Assembly: GCF_001425005.1 (NCBI RefSeq)
Contig: NZ_LMDB01000002.1
Location: 62,001 to 126,000 of the forward strand
Origin: Duganella sp. Root336D2
Lineage (GTDB): Bacteria > Pseudomonadota > Gammaproteobacteria > Burkholderiales > Burkholderiaceae_D
Direction of reading: 5' to 3'
Length of the DNA: 64,000 nucleotides
This document shows positions 15,177 to 21,962 of this stretch, in pieces. The notes under the pieces are model-generated. The model searched no databases and had not been told where the DNA came from. It saw nothing but the letters and a program-made list of their open reading frames with translations. The number at the start of each line of letters is the position of its first letter. The stretch's first letter is position 1. Made by a program: the position numbers and the translations under genes.

Positions 15177-16237
15177 TGCAGCGCGTATTGACCAGCCGCA
15201 GCGGCGCGCTGCTGTACCTGACAGTGTGGCTGCTGTTGGGTATCGGCCTGGGCGGGGCAGTGGCGCAACTGGGCGACGAACCCTGGCTGCGTGCCATGCT
15301 GTTTGCAGTGCCGGTGACCCTGTTGTTCTCCGTCGGCGCCGGCTTTTCGGCCTACTATATGTGCAAGGCCAACCCGCTGCGCGAACGCAGCCCGGCGGTG
15401 ATCCTGGTGTCGATGCTGACTGCGGCGGTATGGGCCGGCTTCCTGTGGGTATTCCTGATGCGGATCTGGAATGTCGGGGCCGAATCGTTCGGCGCCCAGG
15501 GCATTGCGATCCGCCCGCAGTTGACAGCTTTGCTGTTCTCGCTCGGTATTTTGATGTACGGCTTGCTGGCGAGCCTGAATTACCTGGTCAGTGAATTTGT
15601 CCGGGCGCGCCAGGCGGAGCAGCGCGAACTGGAATCCAAGCTGCTGGCGCGCGACGCGGAACTGCGCATGCTGCGCACCCAGATCGACCCGCACTTCCTG
15701 TTCAACAGCCTGAATTCGATCAGCGCGCTGACCTCGATCGACGCCAAACGCGCCCGCGACATGACGCAGCGCCTGTCGGACTTCTTCCGCCAAAGCCTGG
15801 GCATTGAAGCGCAGGGCAAGATCACGCTGGAAGAGGAGGTGCGCCTGATCGGCCACTTCCTGGCGATTGAAAAAGTGCGCTTCGGCGCGCGGCTAGGCGT
15901 GGAGCAGGATGTGGACGAAGCAGCGCTGCCATGCCTGCTGCCGCCGATGATCCTGCAGCCGCTGGTGGAAAACGCCGTCAAGCACGGCATCGGCGGCATG
16001 CCGGAAGGCGGCACGGTGCGCGTTGGAGCCCGCCGCGAAGGCTCGCAGCTGAAGGTCGATGTGGAAAACGATACCGACCCGGACACGCCGCCCCGCAAGG
16101 GCAACGGCATTGGCCTGGTCAACGTGCGGGAACGCCTGGCGGCGGCCTACGGCCATTTGGCCAGCGTGCACTGCACGCATGAAAGCAATAAATACCGGGT
16201 AGCCCTGACGCTACCCGCCGAGACGAAGGAGTCCTGA
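15176..16237 (+). CDS. LytS/YehU-family sensor histidine kinase
   Basis: This 353-residue kinase has four to five membrane helices in the first 140 residues. The His_kinase domain follows, with the phosphoacceptor His in QIDPHFLFNSLNSI near residue 178. The ATPase domain comes last (PLVENAVKHGIGG for the N box; GNGIGLVNVRERL for the G box). It should phosphorylate the LytTR regulator encoded 3 bases downstream. The LiaF-like gene upstream overlaps its start, so it probably senses envelope state through those proteins. No periplasmic ligand domain is visible. Confidence 0.9.
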   Translation: MQRVLTSRSGALLYLTVWLLLGIGLGGAVAQLGDEPWLRAMLFAVPVTLLFSVGAGFSAYYMCKANPLRERSPAVILVSMLTAAVWAGFLWVFLMRIWNVGAESFGAQGIAIRPQLTALLFSLGILMYGLLASLNYLVSEFVRARQAEQRELESKLLARDAELRMLRTQIDPHFLFNSLNSISALTSIDAKRARDMTQRLSDFFRQSLGIEAQGKITLEEEVRLIGHFLAIEKVRFGARLGVEQDVDEAALPCLLPPMILQPLVENAVKHGIGGMPEGGTVRVGARREGSQLKVDVENDTDPDTPPRKGNGIGLVNVRERLAAAYGHLASVHCTHESNKYRVALTLPAETKES

Positions 16238-16240
16238 ATC

Positions 16241-16966
16241 ATGCGCGTCATCATTGTCGATGATGAAGAATTGGCCCGCGGCGTCATGCGGGAGTACCTG
16301 CGAGCCCACGCCGACGTGGAGATCGTGGCCGAATGCGGGAACGGTTTCGAGGCCGTGAAGGCGATTGCCGAACTGGAGCCTGATGTGGTGTTCCTCGATA
16401 TACAGATGCCCAAGCTGGATGGCTTTGAAGTGGTGGAATTGGCCGGCAGCAAACCGCACTATGTGTTCGCCACGGCCTACGACCAATACGCCTTGAAGGC
16501 GTTCGAGGTGCATGCAATTGATTACCTGCTCAAGCCGTATCCGCAGGAACGGCTGGACCAGGCTGTGGCCCATGTACGCACGCGCCTGGGCAGCGAACGT
16601 CCACCGGTGACGCAGATGGCGACCGAAGCGGCGACACGCAATGGCCCACTGGAGCGCGTATTGATACGCGACGGCTCGCGCGTACATGTGATTGCCGCAG
16701 AACGCATCGACTCCATCGAAGCGCAGGACGACTATGTCGAGATCCTGGCCGAGGGCAAGCCTTACCTGAAGAACCAGCGGCTGTCAGAACTTGAAGAGCA
16801 GCTTGACCAGACCCGTTTTGTGCGCTTGCACCGTTCCTGGATCGTCAACGTGGAGCGCATCGAGCGCATCGAGCAGTCCACCAAAGACAGCCACTGCGCC
16901 GTGCTAAAGGATGGCCGCAAGGTTCCAGTCAGCCGTAGCGGGTATCAGAAGGTGAAAGGGTTGTAG
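16241..16966 (+). CDS. LytTR-family response regulator
   Basis: This 241-residue regulator has an N-terminal receiver domain, with the phosphorylated Asp in VVFLDIQMPKLDGFEV (about residue 52) and a conserved Lys in LLKPYPQERL. The C-terminal LytTR DNA-binding domain starts near residue 135 and includes IDSIEAQDDYVEIL and TRFVRLHRSWIVNVERIERI. It forms a two-component pair with the preceding kinase, last in an operon of four genes. The target genes are not evident; autoregulation is common in this family. Confidence 0.92.
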   Translation: MRVIIVDDEELARGVMREYLRAHADVEIVAECGNGFEAVKAIAELEPDVVFLDIQMPKLDGFEVVELAGSKPHYVFATAYDQYALKAFEVHAIDYLLKPYPQERLDQAVAHVRTRLGSERPPVTQMATEAATRNGPLERVLIRDGSRVHVIAAERIDSIEAQDDYVEILAEGKPYLKNQRLSELEEQLDQTRFVRLHRSWIVNVERIERIEQSTKDSHCAVLKDGRKVPVSRSGYQKVKGL

Positions 16967-17170
16967 CTGCGCTGATTGGTCGGCAGCTTTCAGTAGATTT
17001 CCTTCGGATTGAAGTAATTTCTCATGGTTTAGGAAGGTTAAATTGTGCGGATGCAGACTTCTTTCCCGGATAGCGACTCTTTTTTCGTGATTAGGTCTCA
17101 TGTTAATATTTTGGAAAACGTCAGAATGACGTCGACTTTACGTTGGGCCTAGCTAAAGAAGAGGCATAGA

Positions 17171-17398
17171 TTGGAGAACCCACGAATCGAGTCATTGCTT
17201 GTCGAGATACGAGATCTGCAACGGCAACATCTTGAGGAATACCGCCGTAACGCCGGCGAATCTATTGCTGCACAAAGAGCTGCAATAGAACAGGCATCGA
17301 AGGTGCAGCAAAGGCTCGCTCGTTTGATTCGTGTCTTTGTCCCCGTAATTGGCGTCGTTGTTATTTGTTTGCTGTGGTTCCTGTTTCGCCATGCGTGA
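17171..17398 (+). CDS. Small single-pass membrane protein
   Basis: A TTG start at 17171 opens a 75-residue frame. The first 50 residues are charged and probably coiled coil (ESLLVEIRDLQRQHLEEYRR). One membrane helix ends the protein (IRVFVPVIGVVVICLLWFLF). This plan resembles small tail-anchored proteins seen widely in proteobacteria. The purines AAGAAGAGG at 17156-17164 may be the ribosome-binding site. Unknown role; base composition is lower in GC than the kinase operon upstream. Confidence 0.6.
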   Translation: MENPRIESLLVEIRDLQRQHLEEYRRNAGESIAAQRAAIEQASKVQQRLARLIRVFVPVIGVVVICLLWFLFRHA

Positions 17399-17405
17399 GT
17401 TTTTC

Positions 17406-17477
17406 GCCCAACCCTGCGGTCAACTGGACGGTCTCCACGCTGCGCGTTCCGACCTCCAGTTACCTTGAACGTTGGCC
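17406..17477 (+). repeat. attC-like recombination site 1
   Basis: The outer boxes are GCCCAAC at 17406-17412 and GTTGGCC at 17471-17477. Inner arms AACTGGACGGT (17422-17432) and ACCTCCAGTT (17452-17461) pair perfectly except for one extrahelical base. This outer-core plus bulged-stem design is that of integron cassette attC sites. It is a by-eye structural match. Confidence 0.6.
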
Positions 17478-17681
17478 ATCGCTGTGAACATGATGCACGC
17501 TTCGTCTTCTTCGCTTGGCTCCAAGGCCCGCTACTCGCCCTCCATGGCTATCGGTGGCGATTGGGCCCTTGGCGGCACCACCACTTTAGGCAAGCGCGAG
17601 CCGGTGCGGTATGCTGGCGTTTTTACGGGCGCATTCGCGGATGCGCAATCGGTTGGTCATTCGCTGCGAGTTCACACGCGT
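17478..17681 (+). repeat. Integron-like cassette without convincing gene, copy 1
   Basis: Between attC-like sites 1 and 2 lies a 204-base segment that resembles the next cassette in order. It starts with an ATGATGCACGCTTCGTCTTC stretch, has GGTGGCGATTGGGC in the middle and a GCATTCGCGGATGCGC stretch later. Reading frames across it are Ala/Ser-rich without family features, so I treat it as non-coding or as a repeat family. Confidence 0.5.
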
Positions 17682-17752
17682 GTCCAACTTCCCGCTCAAC
17701 CGGACGGCTTACGCGCTGCGCGCTCCAGCCGCCGGTTAGCACAACGTTATAC
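17682..17752 (+). repeat. attC-like recombination site 2
   Basis: The outer boxes are GTCCAAC at 17682-17688 and GTTATAC at 17746-17752. Inner arms AACCGGACGGCT (17698-17709) and AGCCGCCGGTT (17727-17737) pair over all 11 bases with one extrahelical A, the hallmark of attC folding. This is the best of the three sites. Confidence 0.65.
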
Positions 17753-17966
17753 CCCGCTTTGAATTTGACTGTGATGCGCGCTTCCTCCACTTCGCTTGTC
17801 TTCTGGGCCGCCGCCAAATCTGGCTGCGCGGCTCGCGGTGGCGTTTGGGCGGGTGGCAGCGCCACCGTTTGCGGCAAGGGGAGCCGCTTGCTTTATGCTG
17901 CTGTTCGCATGGGCGCTTTCGCGGACGCGATGGGGGCAGGGCATTCGTGGCAAGTTCACGCGCGTC
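17753..17966 (+). repeat. Integron-like cassette without convincing gene, copy 2
   Basis: A 214-base segment parallel to copy 1, with TGATGCGCGCTTCCTCCACT early, GGTGGCGTTTGGGCGGGTGG in the middle and GCTTTCGCGGACGCGATG late. The shared order of short matches shows that the two cassettes are related, not merely adjacent. No frame looks like a real protein. Confidence 0.5.
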
Positions 17967-18024
17967 GCATAACCCTCCATTCGAGCGGATGCGCTAAAGC
18001 GCCCCGCTCAATTCCACGTTGGTC
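17967..18024 (+). repeat. attC-like recombination site 3
   Basis: The outer boxes are GCATAAC at 17967-17973 and GTTGGTC at 18018-18024. The inner arms GAGCGG (17983-17988) and CCGCTC (18004-18009) pair, and a further TGCGC/GCGC stem lies between. It is shorter and weaker than sites 1 and 2. The 25 bases after it repeat the start of cassette copy 1 almost exactly. Confidence 0.5.
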
Positions 18025-18050
18025 ATCGCTGTGAACATGATGCAAGCGTA

Positions 18051-18228
18051 CACGCACCTGCGCCAACTCGCGCAGGCGCTGTCGCAAGGCCAGTTTAGGA
18101 TCCTTCTTCGAAGTCAGGTACTGTGTACTGCGCACCTGCTTGATCAGACGGCATGCCCGCGCCAGCTTCAGCCCGTAGTGCTCGATGATGTACTCGACCA
18201 CTTCACGTTTTGGCGCGGGCCGCCCCAC
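18051..18228 (-). pseudogene. IS3-family transposase OrfB, N-terminal fragment
   Basis: The product starts MGRPAPKREVVEYIIEHYGL and keeps the HTH_21-like N-terminal part of OrfB up to LRELAQVRVR. The family would continue with Y-G-Y-R-R and the integrase-core DDE domain, all of which is missing. The frame stays open to 17956, but those codons read cassette and attC-like DNA. It overlaps orfA, as expected for frameshift-dependent OrfAB. Confidence 0.75.
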
Positions 18229-18488
18229 TTTTTTGACGCGACATCCTGCAGAATCGCCTTGTCCAGACTCAGCTCAGCCACCAGCTTCTTCAGGCGCGCA
18301 TTCTCGTCCTGCAGGACTTTCAATTCGCGGACACCCTCCGATTGCAGGCCAGCATATTGCTTCTTCCACCGATAGAAGGTCTGTTCAGAAATGCCGAGTT
18401 GCCGGACGATATCACCGACCGGCATGCCCAGCTCCGCTTGCTTCAGAACGGCTACAATCTGTTCCGCAGGAAAATGTTTTCGCTTCAT
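18168..18488 (-). CDS. IS3-family transposase OrfA
   Basis: ATG 18488 gives a 106-residue frame beginning MKRKHFPAEQIVAVLKQAEL. It has the helix-turn-helix of transposase OrfA proteins (VGDIVRQLGISEQTFYRWKK) and a leucine-zipper-like helix (LKVLQDENARLKKLVAELSL). The frame runs on about 25 residues past the usual QDVASKKW end, where a programmed frameshift to orfB is expected. With orfB truncated it has no transposition partner here. Confidence 0.8.
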   Translation of the reverse strand: MKRKHFPAEQIVAVLKQAELGMPVGDIVRQLGISEQTFYRWKKQYAGLQSEGVRELKVLQDENARLKKLVAELSLDKAILQDVASKKWGGPRQNVKWSSTSSSTTG

Positions 18489-18595
18489 GGTCATCCTCCA
18501 TCTGCTAAGGGATTATTGACCAAAAACTCGCGCTCAAAAGCGTCTAATTTTTCCACAGCAGATCAACCTTTTGTATGCGTAAAAGCGAGACACAA

Positions 18596-19147
18596 ATGAA
18601 AATCACCTTAAGGGCGGTTACCCGGGAGAACTTGGACGAGGTCGCCGATCTTCGGCTACTAGAGCATCAGCAAGCCTATTTAGCGAGCAACTCATACTCG
18701 ATAGCGGAAGCCAGCTTCAATCCAGCGTTGCGTCCTCGATCGATCTACGCTGACGAGCGACTTGTGGGATTTCTCATGTATCTCGTTCCAGAAGAGTGCG
18801 AGGACCCGCCAGGTGAATATGGCATCTGGCGTTTCATGGTGGATGCGAGCGTTCAGGGCAGGGGCTACGGCCGTCAAGCATTCGCGCTCCTTATGGCCGA
18901 GATCCGCTCAGACGCGAATGCAAGACGTATTTTTATCTCGTACAAGCCAGAGAATTTGAAGGCACGAGACTTCTACGCTAGTTTTGGGTTTGAGGAGACG
19001 GGCATCGAGGCGGAAACGGGAGAGATGGTCGCCGTCGTGGCAGCTGCGCAGTGCAGTCTTGCAAAGCTTGACAGTACATGTCCAGCCCAACGATCCAGCG
19101 AGCCGCTGCCGGCGGCCGCTGAACTTCAACCCTGCATGGAAAAATAG
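18596..19147 (+). CDS. GNAT-family N-acetyltransferase
   Basis: The 183-residue frame starts MKITLRAVTRENLDEVADLR. It has the GNAT acetyl-CoA site VDASVQGRGYGRQAFALLM (Q/R-x-x-G-x-G/A at about residues 85-97) and a typical late NLKARDFYASFGFEETGIE. The natural fold should end near GEMVAVVAA (about residue 150). The last 30 or so residues read through an attC-like hairpin at 19085-19121 and look like random extension. The substrate is unknown. Lower GC than the core genes and its place beside attC-like sites suggest a captured gene. Confidence 0.8.
   Translation: MKITLRAVTRENLDEVADLRLLEHQQAYLASNSYSIAEASFNPALRPRSIYADERLVGFLMYLVPEECEDPPGEYGIWRFMVDASVQGRGYGRQAFALLMAEIRSDANARRIFISYKPENLKARDFYASFGFEETGIEAETGEMVAVVAAAQCSLAKLDSTCPAQRSSEPLPAAAELQPCMEK
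19085..19121 (+). repeat. Degenerate attC-like hairpin at the GNAT 3' end
   Basis: A GCCCAAC box at 19085-19091 is followed by arms CAGCGAGCCGC (from 19096) and GCGGCCGCTG (19112-19121), which pair over 10 bp with one extrahelical A. The expected downstream GTT box is not recognisable, so this may be a decayed site or chance. Confidence 0.4.
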
Positions 19148-19283
19148 ATACTGCAATGGCTGGGCCACCGTTCGAAGCACCCTCAAAAGCTCGCCGATGC
19201 CAGCAGGGGGCGTCCCAATGGTAGCCCGTTGATTCGACAAAGTCATTTTTGCCCTGAACTTGTATCGGGGTCGAACCGACCAG

Positions 19284-19505
19284 ATGGACATCGTTACGCT
19301 CGGAATACGCTGCGGGAGCGGTTGCCTTGCAATTGTTCGTGAAAAGCTCCGGGCTTTTTTTGACGGAGCAGATTGCCAGGTCCATTATGAGGAGGCGAGC
19401 TGCGTAGTCCGCGTAAGAGAAATGATTGACCCTAAGGCTTACCCGGCGGTGATCGAAGACTGTGGCTACAGACACGAGCAGCAGGTCCATTACAATTATG
19501 GTTAA
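19284..19505 (+). CDS. Small HMA-like protein, unknown function
   Basis: A 73-residue frame from ATG 19284 begins MDIVTLGIRCGSGCLAIVRE. The plan resembles a heavy-metal-associated domain: a first strand, a C-x-x-x-C loop (Cys10, Cys14), helix, strand-rich middle and a final VIEDCGY. The usual metal site is C-x-x-C, so the extra residue is odd. Two further cysteines (DCQVHY, EASCVV) are present. No good ribosome-binding site is seen; an upstream TTG at 19260 is an alternative start. It lies in the accessory patch between unrelated small genes. Confidence 0.5.
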   Translation: MDIVTLGIRCGSGCLAIVREKLRAFFDGADCQVHYEEASCVVRVREMIDPKAYPAVIEDCGYRHEQQVHYNYG

Positions 19506-19578
19506 CCATCAATTCGAGGGGCGCATGATGATGGCAGCGCTGGACTGGAAATTAGCTTGGATCGGGTGAGGAAAATCT

Positions 19579-19779
19579 ATGTGGTTACTGCCGTGGGAAA
19601 AATTGCCGCCGCTAGTTCTTGGCCCGCTGTTGACACTTGTTGGCCTGGTCTCAGTCGTGTCGGGGCATCGCGCCGGAAAAGAGTGGATGGATTTGGTTTG
19701 GTATTTCGCTGCCCTATTTGGCGGTATTGCGTTGACCATCCTTGGGCTGCTGAAATGGTGGCGAGAACAGGATGAATGA
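19579..19779 (+). CDS. Small two-helix membrane protein
   Basis: This 66-residue protein starts MWLLPWEKLPPLVLGPLLTL and has two hydrophobic helices (about 10-28 and 40-58) separated by SGHRAGKEWMD. The end is charged (KWWREQDE). GAGGAAAA lies ahead of the ATG. I recognise no family. It sits in the accessory patch and may be cassette-borne. Confidence 0.5.
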   Translation: MWLLPWEKLPPLVLGPLLTLVGLVSVVSGHRAGKEWMDLVWYFAALFGGIALTILGLLKWWREQDE

Positions 19780-19913
19780 GTCTGCCTTTCAGGGCATGAG
19801 GTTCAATCGACCTCCGTTTGAAAAGACCATTAACCGCCCAGCTCAATACCAGCCGCCAGCAACGTGGGAATCCGTCAATCGCAGCGAGAGCGTCACTGAT
19901 CACCAATCTTCCG

Positions 19914-20726
19914 CTAGTGGCGATAGGGGATGAACACGCATAGTTGTTCATCCGGGTAGTTGTCCATCCATCCACAAGGGAATGCCTTTCTTTTGTAGAC
20001 TTCCCACATTTGTTTATGAAGGTCGGTTTCGAAGCCGACCGCTTTTCCTTCGGCGATCTCTGATAGATCACCATATATATCGTCGAAGAAATGCATGATT
20101 TCTCCGGCCAGCCTGTTTTGACAAATGTCGGTAATCTCAGAGGTAATTATCTTGCCAAAGCGCGCAGTGCTGATCAAATTCTCGCTGCAATATCTATTTC
20201 GTTGTGCGCTGGCCTTGGAGCGAAGTCCATTCCAGGATTTAAACGGGCTCTCGATGCTTTGATTCCATGCCAGCCTCTTCGCAAGCTCGAGGTCTCTCGT
20301 TATGGGATATCGGTGAAGGCTGTTAGGATTTGCGTCGAAGTCGAAGATGTTCCCGCTGCGAAGGGTCTCCATAAAATGGGTGAGGTTCGGGTTATTGAGG
20401 TCGGCTTCGGATGGAACGACACTGAGTCGCTTCATGCAAAGGCTCATGAAGCCTAAGGCATTTGCCCTGACATTGTCAGGTATCTCTAGCGACAAAAGGC
20501 GCTCAAGCAATGGCACAGCTTCCGCAAACCCTTTTACGTCTGGCAGGTACCCCAGCGCGTACACTTCGAGAATTACAGCTTCATGGCTGCTTCCCCTGAA
20601 GTGTTCGAGCAAGGCTGATAATTTTTCGCTCACGCCTTCAGTGCGGCCAAACTTTATTTGAGCTCGTATGCGTTTTAGTGGTTGCTCTAGGTCCATTGCG
20701 ACATTGTTCAAGTTATTTGAGCCCAT
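19914..20726 (-). CDS. Orphan protein of unknown function, probably helical-repeat
   Basis: This 270-residue protein has a helical first half (about 20-115: GVSEKLSALLEHFRGSSHEA, VPLLERLLSLEIPDNVRANA) that resembles HEAT-like repeats. The second half is more irregular, with FDFDANPNSLHRYPIT and a Trp/Pro-rich end. There is no signal peptide or membrane segment. Codon use is less GC-rich than surrounding housekeeping genes, consistent with transfer. An alternative ATG lies 10 codons in. Function unknown. Confidence 0.6.
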   Translation of the reverse strand: MGSNNLNNVAMDLEQPLKRIRAQIKFGRTEGVSEKLSALLEHFRGSSHEAVILEVYALGYLPDVKGFAEAVPLLERLLSLEIPDNVRANALGFMSLCMKRLSVVPSEADLNNPNLTHFMETLRSGNIFDFDANPNSLHRYPITRDLELAKRLAWNQSIESPFKSWNGLRSKASAQRNRYCSENLISTARFGKIITSEITDICQNRLAGEIMHFFDDIYGDLSEIAEGKAVGFETDLHKQMWEVYKRKAFPCGWMDNYPDEQLCVFIPYRH

Positions 20727-20782
20727 AAGCTGAGAAGACCAGCATTTTCCCTTCGGGATAACGCCTGGTGTTCGACACAGTG

Positions 20783-20807
20783 GGAAGCCTGCTGGTCACA
20801 GGCTTCC
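20783..20807. terminator. Hairpin between orphan gene and secreted-protein gene
   Basis: GGAAGCCTG (20783-20791) and CAGGCTTCC (20799-20807) form a perfect 9-bp stem with a 7-base loop. The flanking T run is weak. It may end transcription from either side. Confidence 0.45.
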
Positions 20808-20868
20808 TCGTTTCGATGGACATGTTCTGCCAGGTGGGTTTGTGCCCATCACCCGATTAGGCCGAGGC

Positions 20869-21333
20869 TTATCTTGTCCTGCCTTCGCGCCGGCATTGGG
20901 TCTCGAGTGTCTCGTTGCCGAACGCCACCAGATCCCGATAAACACCGCACGGCCAGACGAAGCCGCCGTATTGTTCCATGTACCAGTAGGGCGGTTCGGA
21001 GGCGCATAAGTCGATGTGCTTGACGTGCCAGCCATCGCTTTTCTTCTTCAATACGACCCATAGCATTTTGTCGAGGTAGGGGTTGCATGCACTTGTCTTC
21101 TCCCAATCGATATCTTTTCCGGGCGGCCCCACCAGGTTGCCAACCAGGACGGCCCAGCCGGAATCGATGTTAAGCGTGTCGACTTTGATGCGAACCGGCT
21201 GGTCAAGGCTTGCTGCGGCCTGCGGACGTATGGCATCAAGAATCTGCTGCCTGTCGCTCGGCCCTTTTGCTTGCGCCGTTCCAATTGCGGCAAATGCGAT
21301 TAGTGCGCCGATCAGTGCTTTCAAGTAGCTCAT
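20869..21333 (-). CDS. Secreted protein of unknown function
   Basis: This 154-residue precursor has a signal peptide (MSYLKALIGALIAFAAIGTA, cleavage after AQA). The mature domain alternates strands and loops (VRIKVDTLNIDSGWAVLVGN, KMLWVVLKKKSDGWHVKHID). It has four cysteines (SACNP, DLCASEP, VWPCGVY, ETQCRR) that could form two disulfides. The G-W-A-V-L-V and D-G-W-H-V pattern resembles NTF2-like or SnoaL-like exported domains, but I cannot assign it. It is divergent from the DUF4124 gene. Confidence 0.65.
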   Translation of the reverse strand: MSYLKALIGALIAFAAIGTAQAKGPSDRQQILDAIRPQAAASLDQPVRIKVDTLNIDSGWAVLVGNLVGPPGKDIDWEKTSACNPYLDKMLWVVLKKKSDGWHVKHIDLCASEPPYWYMEQYGGFVWPCGVYRDLVAFGNETLETQCRREGRTR

Positions 21334-21458
21334 TCTGCCGTGATGGGATTTGCAAAATAGGCAATTCTAAGGCAATGAGCACGAAATTGAAAACCAAACC
21401 TCAATGAGGTGACAATGTGTGAGACACGGCAGGACTCGTTTTTCATATACTTCGCGCT

Positions 21459-21962
21459 ATGAAAATTATCTTGCCACTGATCCTTGCCTTTGCCGTTATA
21501 CCAGCGCATGCCCAACTCTTTAAATGGACCGATGCAGACGGGAAGGTGCACTATTCCGACCGCCCCCAGGATGGCGTCAAGAGTAAAGAAATTGCTGTGC
21601 AGCGCGCGGCCGCGAAGCCCGCCAAGGCATCTTCCGACGATTGGCAGCAGCGTGAGCTCGACTCGCGCGAACGGCGCTTGAAGCGCGAGAATGCGAACCA
21701 GGAAGCGGCCGACACCGCGGCGCGCAGTGACGGGAAGACACCGTATAACCCCAGCCAGCACCGTAACAACAAGCCGATGACCGATGATGAAGTCTGCAAG
21801 CGCGATGCGCAGCAGATCGAGTTTTCCGAAAAGGTTCCGAAGCTGGCCTTCGGCGGCTCGAGCGGTTCGGTCGCAGTTAGCGAAGAGGAGCGCCAGGCCA
21901 TCGTCCGCCAGCGCAAGGAAAATCACGCTTTACTGTGCGGCTCCGGCCAGCGCACGCACTAA
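21459..21962 (+). CDS. DUF4124-domain exported protein
   Basis: This 167-residue precursor has a signal peptide (MKIILPLILAFAVIPAHA). The DUF4124 motif follows immediately (QLFKWTDADGKVHYSDRPQD), a small domain common in proteobacterial periplasmic proteins. A charged, probably coiled region follows (WQQRELDSRERRLKRENANQ), with a C-terminal part holding Cys residues in DEVCKRDAQQ and LLCGSGQ. Function of the domain is unknown. Its stop overlaps by 4 bases the convergent helicase gene. Confidence 0.82.
   Translation: MKIILPLILAFAVIPAHAQLFKWTDADGKVHYSDRPQDGVKSKEIAVQRAAAKPAKASSDDWQQRELDSRERRLKRENANQEAADTAARSDGKTPYNPSQHRNNKPMTDDEVCKRDAQQIEFSEKVPKLAFGGSSGSVAVSEEERQAIVRQRKENHALLCGSGQRTH

Larger units (their letters stand above)
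18050..18495 (-). mobile_element. Truncated IS3-family insertion sequence
   Basis: An intact-looking orfA and the first 60 or so codons of orfB lie here on the minus strand. The orfB reading is lost at about 18050, where the sequence changes to the start of an integron-like cassette. No second inverted repeat or remaining orfB is present. The element is therefore a remnant that cannot transpose by itself. Confidence 0.75.

Noticed and set aside
17465..18034. Ala/Ser-rich frames of 75 to 189 codons across the cassette region
   Set aside because: They run through attC-like hairpins and across cassette borders, have no ribosome-binding site, and are probably not translated.
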